Assembly (NCBI RefSeq): GCF_037893015.1
Contig: NC_133658.1
Location: 144,327,982 to 144,391,981 of the forward strand
Direction: 5' to 3'
Origin: Macrotis lagotis
Taxonomy: Eukaryota > Chordata > Mammalia > Peramelemorphia > Peramelidae
Length of the DNA: 64,000 nt
Shown: piece by piece, positions 22,458 to 34,764 of the stretch
How positions within the stretch are numbered: the stretch's first letter is position 1
Layout of the letters: each line of letters starts with the position of its first letter
Translations under genes and position numbers: made by a program
Notes under the pieces: generated by a model
Databases searched by the model: none
What the model saw: the letters and a program-made list of their open reading frames with translations, nothing else
Told to the model about the DNA's origin: nothing

Positions 22458-23333
22458 GTGCATATCCTGTGACCCAGCAATACCACTGCTAGAACTCTAT
22501 TCCAAAGAGATTTAAAAACTGGATGGTGGGGAGTGGAGAGAACAGGGAGAAAGAGATACTTGTACAAAATATTTATAATAGCTCTTGTTTTTGTGAGGCA
22601 ATGGGTTTAAGTGACTTGCCCAAGGTTGCACAGCTAGGTAATTATTAAGTGTCTGAGGTCAGATTTGAACTCAGGTGCTCCTGACTCCAGGGACTATGCT
22701 CTATCCACTGAGCCACCTATAGCAGCTCTTTTTGTGATAGTTAGAAATTGGAAATTGAAGGGATGATCATCAATTGTGGGATGATTGAACAAGTTGTGGT
22801 ATATGATTGTAATGGATTATTGTTATACTTTAAGAAATGATAAGCAGGATGGTTTCAGAAAATTCTGGAAAGACATGAACTGATATAAAGTGAAGTAGCA
22901 GAACCTGGAGAACAATGAATATAAAAATATATGCAATAGATAGCATACAATGAAGAACTGTGAATGATTTGGCTATTCTCAGCAATACAATGATCCAAAA
23001 AAAAAAAGGACTCATGATGAAAAATGTGATCTGCCTCCAGAGAAAGAACTAATATTGATTGAATACAAACTGAAGCATACTATTTTTCCTCTTCTTTCCT
23101 TCCTTCCTTTTTTTTTGTTCAAGTCTCCTTGCTTGACTAATGACTAATTTGGAAATGTTTTACATGATTGTGCATCTATCTATTCCTATACTGGATTGCT
23201 TACCATTTCAGGGAGCAGGGAGGAGAGGGACATAGAAATACATTTTGGAACTCAAAGCTTATAAAAAAATCAATGAATGTTAAAATTGATTTTACATGCA
23301 ATTGGGGGGAATAATATGGTATTTTTTAAAAGA
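22458..23333 (+). mobile_element. 5'-truncated L1 inserted in L2
   Basis: Starts in the ORF2 C-terminus (CCTGTGACCCAGCAATACC) and runs through the L1 3' UTR. The flanks GAAATAGCTTTC (left) and AGAAATAGTCTTTC (right) look like its target duplication, and the L2 sequence rejoins across it. One SINE lies inside and another sits in its 3' duplication. Confidence 0.85.
22590..22735 (-). mobile_element. WSINE-like SINE inside L1
   Basis: Reverse SINE body (GTGACTTGCCCAAGG, GGTAATTATTAAGTGTCTG, CCACTGAGCCACCTA) interrupts the L1 ORF2 tail. The repeated TAGC-GCTCTT flank suggests a target duplication. Confidence 0.9.
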
Positions 23334-23347
23334 AGAAATAGTCTTTC

Positions 23348-23498
23348 TTTTTTAAAATTTTTTTCAAGGCAATGGGGTTAAGTGGCTTGTCCAAGGCCAC
23401 CCGGCTAGGTAATTATTAAGTGTCTGAGGCTGGATTTGAACCCAGGTACTCCTGACTCCAAGACCAGTGCTCTATTCACTGCTCCACCTAGCCACCCC
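23348..23498 (-). mobile_element. WSINE-like SINE at the L1 3' junction
   Basis: Reverse SINE with a perfect 14-bp duplication AGAAATAGTCTTTC at 23,334-23,347 and 23,499-23,512. Confidence 0.95.
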
Positions 23499-24070
23499 AG
23501 AAATAGTCTTTCAATTGGTCTCTTTGGCTCATCTTTTCACTTCAATTCATTCTCCACTCTGTTATATACCAAAATGATTTTCCTAAAGCATAGGGCTAAT
23601 CATGCTATCTCCTTACCCAATCAACTTCAGTAACTCTCTATTACCTCTAAAATCAAATACAAAATCTTTTGTTTAGTATTTAAAGTCCTTTATGACATGG
23701 TTCTTGCCTATATTTCCACTTTTTATGCTATGCTCTCCATGCACTTTATGATATTAGTCTACTGATCTACTTGCCTCCCATTTCTGTCCCTTTATACTAG
23801 CCATATACTATGATTGTAATAATCTACCTTCTCACTTGGGCCTCTTTGTTTCTTGGCTTCCTTTAACATCTTCTGCAGGAGCCTATCCAGGTTCCCTAGC
23901 CACCAGTGCCCCCCTTCTGAGATTATCTTCAATGCAATCTGTAGCTAATTCATATACATTAATTTATGTGTTACCTCCCCTATTAGACTGAGTTCAATGT
24001 GGGTGGGCACTATTTTTATCATTCTTTTTATCCCTTGAGTTTAACTCGGTGGTACATGATTCATTGATTG

Positions 24071-25690
24071 ATTGGTTATGGTCCTTTATTCTCAAGGCAA
24101 CTCAAAATGACATCACTATATTGAAATCAAGGTACAGTATGTCTGACTGTGGCAGAGCAGACTAATATGAGCTCAGAAATTTCTTCCACAAGTTGAGCAC
24201 AAATAGCCCATGTGAACCTTTAGAGTGAAGCTATCTCTAAATTTGCACATTTCATGTCTCTTGAGCTATTGCAATTTTGCTTTGCTCCTAGAATACAGTA
24301 CTTTCTTTTTTTTTTTTTTTTTAGGTTTTTTTTTTGCAAGGCAAATGGGGTTAAGTGGCTTGCCCAAGGCCACACAGCTAGGTAATTATTAAGTGTCTGA
24401 AACTGGATTTGAACCCAGGTACTCCTGACTCCAAGGCCGGTGCTTTATCCACTATGCCACCTAGCCGCCCCCATATAGTACTTTCTCTGATGAGAACCCA
24501 TCATTCTGGTTGGTCCTGCACCAACATCTCCCATATCTCAAAATCAGTTCTAAAGTTCTTCAGAGAGCCTTGAGAATATCTTTATATCATTTCTTCTGAA
24601 TTTCACTTGCCTTGTGTGAATTCTCCATAAAACAGTCTTTTGGGGAATCATATGCTTGGCATTTGAACAAAATGTCCAGTCCATCAGGGTCCATCCCTGC
24701 AATAGAGTTTGAATGCCTGGCAATTCAGCTTGAGGAAGGACCTCAGGGTGCAGTACCTTATCTTGCGAGGTGATCTTCAGAATCTTCCTAAGAAAATTCA
24801 AATGGAAGCAATTCAGTTTCCTGGCTTGGCACTGGAATACTGTCCAGATTTCACAGACATACAAGAATGAGGTCAGCATAATGGCTCTACAGACCTTCAC
24901 TTTGGTAGGCAGCCTAATATCTCTTCTCTATGTGGACATCCCTAGAAAGTATACTGCCAAGGAAAATGAACTTATGCACAACATTCAAGATTTCTCCATT
25001 TGCTATAATCAGTGGGTGATGTGGAGCTGGATAGTGGAAAACCTTTGTGTTCTTGGTGCTAAATGTCAAATCAAAATTAGCAGAAGCTGCAGGGAACTGA
25101 TCAATACTGTTTCATTTCAACTTCAGTCTGTTTTGAATGCACAATCATCTCAGAACAAAACATTGTGCATCAACTCTCCCTCCACTTTAGTTCTGGCTTG
25201 TAGCCTTTTCAAGTTAAATAATTTACCATTTAGTGTGGTAGCTAGCTTTGATGTCATTTTTTGTCTTCATTCACATTCTAAAGAAGCATGTGAGTAAGCA
25301 TACAGCCCTGCTCCATTCCATTGATAACTGGAAGAGTGCAAGAGCATCATTCATTACCCAGAACCCATGTAAGCATGCCATCACAGAATTGTCATACAAG
25401 ACTGATGAACTTCTCCAGGCAACCAGACTTTGCCATGGTCTTCCCCAAGTTCTCACAACTTATAGTACCAATGGTTTTGTCAGATTAACCAACATTGTAT
25501 ATGGAGCTCTGTTCTGCTCTTGGCATTTCTCCTGGAGTTGTTGGGCCACAAATATCATGTGGACTATGTTTCTGCCCTTTCTGAAGCCATACTGGCTCTC
25601 CAGTAGATAAACATCTTCAAAGTGAAGGATTAGCCTATTAAAGAGACTCTAGCAAGAATCATGCTGGCAATGTCTAATAAAGAGGTCTCC
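24071..25690 (-). mobile_element. 5'-truncated RTE-clade LINE (same family as 30.8-34.8 kb)
   Basis: The minus-strand translation gives the same reverse-transcriptase C-terminus (KVCRAIMLTSFLYVCEIWT, then KLNCFHLNFLRKILKI) as the longer element. The 3' end at 24,071 matches its GTCATTTTG...AATAAAGGAC tail. It begins within the reverse transcriptase (QYGFRKG region, about 25,590), which is typical 5' truncation. A WSINE interrupts it at 24,308-24,473. The plus-strand open frames here are its shadows. Confidence 0.8.
24308..24473 (-). mobile_element. WSINE-like SINE inside RTE
   Basis: Reverse orientation: a long T tract, then the SINE body ending CCACCTAGCCGCCCCC. The flanks share AGTACTTTCT (ending about 24,307, and again at 24,476-24,485), a target duplication. 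Confidence 0.9.
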
Positions 25691-26104
25691 AGGTGATACT
25701 CAAAGGATTACTATCTCCTTTTCCTAAGGCGGAAAAAAAAAAGTAACAAGGAAGAGTAGTATCAGGGAAACTACATTCCATAGTGAGCTAGAGTTTTTGA
25801 AAACTATCCAGAATGATAAAAGGGTCTCTTAACAAAACTGTGCTCAGGGTATTTCTTAACTCATTCATTGAGAACTCAGTTGTATGTAAAGCAATTTCCT
25901 AGACCCTGGTTAAGAAAAACCAGAAGATAAGCTTGTTGGGTAGGGCAAGTGATATATTAAGAGACAAGAGAAAGTGAAACTGCCCAATTCCTATTTTCCT
26001 CCTCTCTTTTCTACCAAAGAGAATGATCTTTAGGTTAGAAAAATTGGAACAGACATGACTAGGAGGAAATAGAAGCCCTAGATAGGTAAGGAGATGATAC
26101 AAGA

Positions 26105-28025
26105 GTATCTGACAGCTCTAAATGGTCTCCAGTCTATTGGCCCAGATGAATTCTATACCAAAGTACTGAGAGAACTTTCAAATGGTAAACTGCTGACTCA
26201 TGGTCAGTGACCTTGGCAGAGTCATGAAGCAGAAAAGTACTAGAAACCCAAAGGCAATAAAATACTCTGAGGTGGGGGGGGGGGCACAGAAAACAAAAAA
26301 GGAAAGGAAAGGAATAAAAAGAAGGCAAAGCTGTCAAATCAGAGATCAGTGAGTATGAGTGAAATATTGGGTCATATTATCAGGAGCAAGACTAAAGTCC
26401 TAGGCACAATTTTTCTCGAACTCTCCCCATCACCTTTTGTAATAGAGTTAGTAAACTAGCTATTCAAAAAAAAATGCTGTACAGACAATATGAATTTTGG
26501 CAAAGCATTTGATAAAATTTCTTGTATCATTTCAAATATCTTTGTGGACCAGGTGAAGAAAATTTTATTAGATCAATAGATATATGGACACATCCATAAC
26601 TTACTGAATTTATCAAAAGAATGATTAATAATTATTTATTGATTAATAATAATTAATTATGATTAATGATCAAATATTATCATTCTCAATCTAAGTGGTC
26701 TCCAGGGTGTGCTGAAGTCAGCTCTAACTGACTTTCCAGAACCCTACTAAATTTTTAGTGTAAGCATGTATGCCTCAGAAATCAAGGCTATAAATTAGAG
26801 TACAAATTCTAGACTTAATTAATTGTTGGTAATGCAGATTAAGTGCAAACACCTTCTTTTTCCTTCTTTTGGGAGGACCAAATTATCAAACATCTATCAG
26901 CTTACTCCTGAACAGTGAGTATAGTATACAAGATATGCAGCATTACAGTCACCCTAAAAGAAATATAAAGTTTAGAGAAAATATAGTCTTTATCTTAATA
27001 GAGCTTACATTTTATTAGATTGTTCTATTTAACATTTTTCTAAGGATGTGAATGAAAATAGCATACTTTACTAAAGTCTACTAAATTGTAATCTCTTGGA
27101 GGACAAAGACTGTGTTTTTCACTATTGTTTCTCCTGTACAGTGCTTTACAAACTGTAGGTATTTAATAAATGTTTGACAAATTGAATTGAAAAAATTTGC
27201 AGATAACTGAAGACAGGAAGGATAGCTCATATACTGCATAACAGGGTTGAATCCACAAAAGTCTCAACAGCCAAATAAAACATGATGCAAGTTGATAGGG
27301 AAAAGTGTTGAATACTGCACATTTTTTTTAATCATCTGCAAGATGGGGGGAGACGTGACTAGAAAGCAGTTCATGTGAAAAGACTTGGGGGTGTTCGTTG
27401 ACTGTAAACTCAATGTGAGTCAACAGTGTAGAATGACTGCCAAAAAAACTAATGCAATCTTATGCTGCATTAATAAAAGTATAATATCCAGAATAAGGGA
27501 GGAGCTAGTCCCCTTGTGTTCTACCTTAGTCAAAAGTCTTGGTGCTGCATTTAGAAAAGGATATTAATATGTTAAGAGGAAGGTGGTGAATAGACTCAAA
27601 ATAACACCATATTATGAATAGTTGAAGGAGTTGCATATATTTAGGCTGGAGAAGAACAGAGTAGGTGGGCAGAAGAGAAAGGAAGAAGCCAAAGGGATGG
27701 ACACTATTGCTGTCTTCAACTATTTGAAAGTTGACATATGGAAAAGAGGAGAGATTTATTTTCTTCAAGTCCAAGAGGCAAAAGTAGGGCAGTGGGTGGA
27801 AGTTACAGAGAATTAACTATCAGCTTAATCTAAGGAAGAATTTATAACAATCAGAACTTTCCAAAAAATGGAATGGACTCCCTTGTGTGGTAATGAGTTC
27901 CCCATCACTGGAGATATTCAAGCAGAGATTATTAAGGCATACTTCCCATGGTGAGTATAGATTAGAGTAGATGACCTCTAAGATCTTTTTTTCAACTTTG
28001 AGATTCTTTGATACATCTGTGAGTT
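26105..28025 (+). mobile_element. CR1/L3-type LINE remnant
   Basis: 26,105-26,180 translates near SIGPDEFYTKVLRELS, the conserved PDG..PRVLREL box. Text near 26,490 gives KAFDKIS. 27,385-27,530 reads VFVDCKLNVSQQCRMTAKKT, a CR1 box. The 3' end at about 27,900-28,020 (CACTGGAGATATTCAAGCAG, TAGATGACCTCTAAGATC, GAGATTCTTTGA) is the CR1/L3 terminus. An L2 3' end (27,085-27,190) is inserted or adjacent. Dead. Confidence 0.75.
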
Positions 28026-28205
28026 TATGCCAGATTGATCGAGGTTTGAAGAGAATATTAATAATTCACAATGTTTCAGAAGATAAAAGCAAATACTGAC
28101 ACTAGGGAATAGGTCATGAGACCTGTCTCCTGGTCTGCTCTTGTCTTTTTCCTGTGTTGTTTTCTTGATTCCTTTTTGAAAAATAAAGAATGGAAGCCAA
28201 AAGCT

Positions 28206-29130
28206 GGGAAACAAGGTGTGTTACAGAATCATAATCATAGAATTGGAAGGGATCTTGAACACATAGTAGGTGCTTAGTAAATCCTATTGACTTGACTCAC
28301 AGTCTGGCTAATTCAACATATTCCTGATTACATATCCAAACAAGTTATCATCAAGCCTCCCCAGTGATGAGGAACTCACTACCTCATGGAGCAACCTATT
28401 CTACTTGTTGGACAGCTTTTATCTTTGGGAAATGTTTTCTTCTATCCTGCCATAAATCTTTCACTTTGAAACTTCTGTCCATTGCTTCTAATAAAGACTC
28501 TTTAGGGTCAAACAAAGCAAGTCGAATTCTCTTCCATGTGACAAAACTTCAAATAATTGACCACTATGAGATTGTCACCTGTCACCTTAAATCCTCTCTA
28601 GGTTTACTTTCTCAGTCCCTTCAACCAATCCTTTTATGCCATATTTTTCAACGCCTTCAGAAAATTTCTACCCGTCTATGGATATATTCCAATTGGACAA
28701 TGTCCTTCCAAAAAATGTGTGGTATTCTGAACTGATCCCAAGATCTCAAAGTAGAATACAAAAATACTATCTCACTTCTCTATTTCTAGATATGTGCTTT
28801 TGTAAAACACATGAAGTACGCATAAGCTTTTTAGAGTTATCATGTCACACTGAGATAGCTCTCAGGGTTTCCCCCATACACATTGTTACTAGACATACCT
28901 TTCTGCTCTTGTACTTGTGTAGTTGATTTTTTTAACTCAAATACAAATGCCTCCTTATTAGATTTCTCCTTATTAAGTTTGGCCTAATATTTTAGTTTGT
29001 TGGTATGTTTTTGGGCCTTGAATCTGTCATCCTACATAGAAATTATCTCTCCCAAGTTCATGTCATCTGAATTTTGAAAAGTATGCCATCTATGTCTTCA
29101 TTGAAGTCATTAATTTGTGAGGAGTGGTGG
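28206..29130 (-). mobile_element. CR1/L3-type LINE remnant, opposite orientation
   Basis: Begins with the reversed CR1/L3 terminus (TCATAGAATTGGAAGGG) and continues as antisense CR1: GAGGAACTCACTACCTCATG, CTATGAGATTGTCACCTGTC, CTTGTACTTGTGTAGTTGAT, AAAAGTATGCCATCTATG. Confidence 0.75.
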
Positions 29131-30780
29131 TTAGGAAACGCCCCCCCAATCTATTTGCTGACCCATAACGACTTAAAATTTTGTCTAAATATTTGAAAAC
29201 AATTCTCCCTACAGAGGATCCTAACCTGGGATCCAAGAATTATTCTTCTTGTTGTTTTTAAATATTTTAGGTCAGTGGATAAAAGTTGCCATTATATTGT
29301 GGCAATATAATTGGTTCCTTTTTTAATCCTGTGTATTTTAATTCATAAATTTTAAAATGTTATTATGAGAACAATTCCATAGCTTCATCAAGCTGCCAAA
29401 AGCCATGACACAAAAATAATTAAGAACTTCTATCTGATAGAGTATGAACATGCTTGTTGTTCCCTTGCTAAAAAGAGAAGGACAACTATTAAATTGGCCT
29501 CAGATACTGATGCTGCACTAAGATAAATGAACTGTTTTAGAAATATTCCCTTGGCACTTTAAATAGGATGAGTTTTAGTGTTAGAATCTGCTCCTATGAG
29601 GATTTCTTTGGCTAGAATTTATGAATTGACAGACAGGGAGTCACTCCTCTGAGTGGGTCTATAAAAGAGAGCTGACAGACTCCAAGTGTTCTCACATCCT
29701 ATCTCTTTGTGTCTCTTTCCAAAGCAAAGCAAATGGAATAGCTAACTTCTTTTTTTCCTTCCCCAGGTCCCTGAAACCTCTACTGGCTGCACTGAGGGCA
29801 GAAGAACACAGATCACATGGGCTAGCCCAAAGGTATTGAATGGGGACTTCCTTCTACTTTTCTTTTAAGGATCAAAGACTGGAGAACTAAGAGTATATTT
29901 TTCTAAGACATGGAAATGGCAACTGCATCTATATAGTGTTAAGGAACAGTAATGAATACCTACCTGCAGAAGTTCATGCCAGAAGCAGGCAGATGCTTGT
30001 CCACATGTCCCAAGAGGAGAGTTTATGGACCTTGTTCCTGAACCTTCCTGGGTAAAGAAAGTAGGAACTACAATACCTCAGCAATGTAGTCCTACAACTT
30101 AGAAGAAAAGAGATTTTTTAGAATTTGCCTCAAAAATAACCCTGAGTTCAATGATTTGATCCTCTAGAGCAGAGATATCTTCAATCTTATGTGGATTTTT
30201 TTGTTAGTTTAGTGAAACCTATGGATTCCTCAAATTAGTGTTTGTTTGTGAACATATTTTAAATAATTCATAAAATACATGAGCAAATAAATTATATTGA
30301 GATATAATTATAAAAAATATTCAAAAGACAAGTTCAAGGACTCAGGCTAAAAATCTCTACTCTAGAGAGGAAAGAAAACTTCCAGAGTATCATACCTTTT
30401 TTGGTAAAGTGAATATGACAATTGTACACATGGTTCCTATAACTAGAGAAGAGGTAAAGACCTAAAATCATATGACTGGGGAATAACAGGTTTCTTATTT
30501 TACCCTAATATTGCTGTAAGTCATTCAGATAATGTGAATCTAATTGCAAGGGACTAACTATCAAGCATTCCCAAAATGCTTGCCTTGTAGATGGAAGTAT
30601 AAACCACAGGGTGGCACTACAAATCTGAGTAGGACCATGCAAAACCCTCTGGGGGAGGCCATGAAATCATCAGAAAGTTGGAGTATTATTCCTCTATCTA
30701 TTAAGTTTGGTTGCCTTCTAAATGGAATTTGTAGGCAATTTTGAATGCATTGTGTTTTATATAATTGTTTAAGAGCTACT
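29130..30780. other. Unclassified, low-copy-looking sequence
   Basis: About 1.6 kb without a recognised repeat. It contains a TATA-like TCTATAAAAGAGAG near 29,670 and a candidate exon at 29,767-29,832. Confidence 0.5.
29767..29832 (+). other. Candidate isolated exon (66 bp) between strong splice-like signals
   Basis: A long pyrimidine tract ending TTCCTTCCCCAG precedes it and AAAG/GTATTG follows. The 66 bp are open in one frame (VPETSTGCTEGRRTQITWAS...). Such pairs arise by chance in a window this size, and no neighbouring exon was found. Confidence 0.2.
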
Positions 30781-33700
30781 GAGGGGTGTAGGTATTTAAG
30801 GTGTGAAGGCTATTGAGCCCTTTTCAGGGCTGCTTTCCACTTTTGATGTCCACCTGAGCCACCTAACTCTCACCTGTGGTTCCAAGAAGCTGTAGTATGC
30901 ACAGCAGTCACACCCCAGTAAACCATTTCAGCAGGCAGGCTAAACCAGGTTGAGGGTAACCAAGGGAATCTTAAACTCATCAGTGAGTAGTGGGGGGGGG
31001 TGGTGTATCCCAAGCATGTGAAGTCTTCCACAGTTAAAGCAGGTGCTGTGGAATGCTTGGAGCCTGGTTAAACATCTAAGTTGCCAAGGTCATCCACTGC
31101 ATCTAAAACCATCACCAGTTGTCTTGACTCTTTCTTGCAATACTGGATTGTGATGACTTTGGAAGAGAGAGTGAGGTAATTGGTTTCAAGTAGCTCTACC
31201 TCACTTAAATTCAATTTATACATGCAACAAAAGACAACACTCATAACCATTCCTCAAAGTCCTGTGGTGACAGGCAAGTGACAAAGCAATAGGTAAGGAT
31301 ACACTGGGAGCTGTAGTGACAACCTGAACATAGGCAGCCCAGGCCATAGGGTCATTTCCCCACTGAAAGCAACAAGGAGATTTAGCAGCCACCTGGGTGA
31401 CTGAGCAGCCTTTTTAAGGATCACACTACTCACCGCCTGTTGTGAGGAAGGGACTTGAAAAGGTGCCCTAAAAACTGTCTGCTAATTCAACACTGACCTG
31501 ATTACTGTGTCAGGAGGGGAATCCCACAGAGTGGTTAAGATTCAAAAAAATTTATAAAAACTTCTTCAAACAAGATTCCACTCACCATTGGTACATAGAA
31601 TGTATGCACACTCACAGATAACACAAGATCCAATAGACTTGAAAGACAAGTAACTCAGTATCCAACTGGCATCCAAATAGCAGTCCTGAGTGAAACAAGG
31701 CTGGCAAATGAAGTTCGGCTTACTGAAGCTGGATACAGATTTTTCTGGAGTGGTCACAGTGAAAGGGAATGCCATGTTTTTGCAATGGTTTGCATGGTTT
31801 TGCAATGAAAACTAATCTAGTTAACATTCTTGAATGCCTACCAAAAGGAGTGAATGACAGGCTCATGACAATGACATTGCCACTTTCAAGAAAACACTAT
31901 GCCACCAGCATCAGTACCTATGCTCCCACCATGATAATAAACACTGATGAAGTTAAAGAAAAATTTTACGGAGATCTAGAGATCCTTATCATCAGCATAC
32001 CAAAAGAGGACAAGCTTATAATTCTGGCTGACTTTAATGCTAGAGTAGGCTCAGATTATTAGACACGGCAGCAAGTCCTTGGGAGGAATGGCGTAGGAAA
32101 CAGAAACAGCAATGGTCGCCTACTCCTGAAGGCCTGTGCAATTCATGACCTTCTCATCACAAACACTGCCTTCTATTTATCTGAATACAATCAAACTTCC
32201 TGGATGCACACTCATGACAAACATTGGCATCCATGTGATTGTAAGGAGAAGAGACAGACAGGATGTAACAGTGACAAAAGAAATGGGAGGTGAAGAGTGC
32301 TGGACTGATCACAGATTCATCCTCTGTAAGTTAAATATTCATATTCAACCAAAGAGGCAGCCCCAAGGTAAAATGAATACTAGAAGAATTAATGTCAAGG
32401 GATTAGAGCATTTCTCTGAGCAGGAATAATTTTTTGCTACCTTGGAGGGAAAACTGAGCCAACACACAGTTGACAACAGTGGAGCAGAAAAGGAGTGGGT
32501 AACCTTAGCACTGGGACAGAACACTAGCAAACACCAAGACTGATTTGATGAAAATGATAGGGAAATACAGAAACTGCTAAATGAAAAATGAGAACTCCAC
32601 AGGATTTACCAGCAGGATAGTTCATCTATTTCTAAGAAAGTAGCATTTAATTCCATTAAAAGTAAAATCCAAGCAATGCATAGAGAGACGTAGGAGTCTT
32701 GGCTTAGTAAGAAGGCAGATGAAATTCAATTTTATGCAGACAATAACAAACCAAAGTGTTTTTTATGATGCCCTGAAGGCTATTTATGGGCCAAAGACCT
32801 GTGGTGCTTCTCAACTGCTCAGAGCTGATGGATCCAAATTGCTTAACTATAGGGACATGATCCTAGAGAGATGAGGCTGAACGCTACTTTATATTCTTAA
32901 CAGACTATCATCAATGAATGCAGAACAAATTGACTATTTACCTCAAGCTGAATTCAATCAGTCCCTAGCTGAAATTCCAACTGATGAAGAGGTTTTGAAA
33001 GCCATTAGATTCCTTTCAAGTGGCAAAGTACCTTGTTCTGATTCTATTCTAGCTGAGATCTACAATATGGAAGTCCATTGCTCATCCAAAATAAATTGAC
33101 TGAAATTTTCCAGGTTATATGGCAAAAAAAGGTTATCCCCCAAGAATTCAAGTATGTTTCCATTGTCCATCTTTATAGAGGTAAAGGGAATAGATTGTCC
33201 TGTGACAATCACAGGGGCATTTTTCTTTGTCATTGCTGGTAAGATTCTTGCCAGAGTCTCAATAGATTGATCCTTCGCTTGGAAATTAGTCACCTTCCTG
33301 AGAACCAGTGTGGCTTCAGAAAAGGTAAAGGAACAGTCAATATGGTATTTGCTGCCCAACAACTCCAGGAAAAATGCCTGAAACAGAGCAGAGGTCTGTA
33401 AACAACATTTGTAGATCTGACCAAGGCCTTTGATACCAACAGTCGTGAGGTTTTATGGAAAATTATGTCAAAATTTGGTTAACTAGAGTTCATCGGTATG
33501 GTGCATCAATTCCATGATGGCATGTATGCCTGGGTTCTGGATAGTGGATGATGCTCTCCAGATTTCCCAGTCATCAATGGAGTAAAACAAGGATGTCCTT
33601 GGTCTCATGCTTATTTGCCTGATGTTTTTCAGCCATGTTTTTACTGAGGATGAACATAGTCTTAAGTTCAGCTATTGCACTGATGGCAAATTCTTTAATT

Positions 33701-34753
33701 TGAAAAGGCTACAAGCCAAGACCAAAGTGGAGGGAGTGTTGGTAGAAGATATTCTGTTTGAAGATGATTGTGCACTCAATACAGCCTCTGAAGCTGAGAT
33801 GCAACGAAGTATGGATGGATTCTCTGTTGCTTGTGCTAATTTTGGTCTAACAATTAACACCAAGAAAACACAAGTGCTCCATTGGCCAGCACCACACGAT
33901 CCATATGTGAAACCATCAATTACAGCAAATGGAGAAGTTCTGAGTACTGACAAATTTACTTACCTTGGCATTGTCCTTTCCTAGGAGGTACACATTGACA
34001 ATGTAGTTGACACTCACATTTCCAGAGCTAGTTCAATATTTGGGAGGCTCTGAAAGAAAGAATAGGAGAGAAAAGGAATTAAATTGACTGCTGAACTGAA
34101 GGTCTACAGAGCCTATATGTTGACATCATTGACATATGCATGTGAAACCTGAACACTCTACCAGCACCATGTCAGGAAACTGAATCACTTCCATTTAAAT
34201 TGTCTTAAGAAGATTCTGAAGACCACCTGACAGGAGAAGATACCAGACACTGGGGTCCTTTCTTGAGCTAAACGACTTACCATTCCAACATTACTACAGA
34301 GGGTGCAACTACAATGGACTGAGCATGTTATTAGAATGCCTGATGTATGCTTGCCAAAAAGACTATTTTATAGAGAATTCACAAAGGGCAAGCAATGAGA
34401 AGGGGGTCAGAAGAAGCGATACTGAGATACCCTGAAGATCTCATTGAAGAACTTTAGAATTGATTGTACAGCTTGGGAGACACTGGCACAGGATTACCCA
34501 GCATGGCATGCCCTCATCAGTGAGGGTAGTGCTGCATTCTATGAGGAAGGCAAGCAGAATTGAAGCAGCTCAAAGGAAATATGACATATGTAATTTTAGA
34601 GTACCAACTCCAGGTGTTTACATGGACTATTTGTACCCAATCTGTGGCACAGCATTCCAAGCTCATATTGGTCTGATCAGATGCAGTCAGACACACTGTA
34701 ATTTGTCTTAAACATAGTGATGTCATGTTGGTCTTCTTTGATAATGAAGGACA
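30780..34753 (+). mobile_element. Nearly full-length dead RTE-clade LINE
   Basis: It has a 5' leader (about 30,780-31,560) and an apurinic-type endonuclease domain (STYAPTM at about 31,911-31,931; DFNARVG near 32,040). The endonuclease C-terminus includes ECWTDHRFILCKLN at about 32,300. The reverse transcriptase has recognisable motif A (FVDLTKAFD, about 33,407-33,435), the NGVKQGC motif (about 33,575-33,597) and an altered FADD box reading FEDDC (about 33,757). The C-terminus reads as CETWTLYQHH-like sequence and then a zinc-finger-like FQAHIGLI segment near 34,645. The 3' end, GATAATGAAGGACAAG, is shared with the RTE-tailed SINEs in the window. Many stops and frame changes are present, so it cannot encode an active protein. 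RTE clade is from family knowledge; the exact family needs a library match. Confidence 0.85.
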
Positions 34754-34764
34754 AGAGCCTACCA

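Larger units (their letters stand above)
22320..24060 (+). mobile_element. L2 LINE interrupted by L1 and SINEs
   Basis: L2 blocks at 22,320-22,457 (CCCTAGTTCAGACCCTCATC) and 23,513-24,060 (AATTGGTCTCTTTGGCTC...) join smoothly when the L1/SINE stack between them is removed. Confidence 0.75.

Noticed and set aside
24770-25610. 175- and 120-codon plus-strand open frames
   Set aside because: They lie antisense to the RTE reverse transcriptase on the minus strand and have no independent family match.
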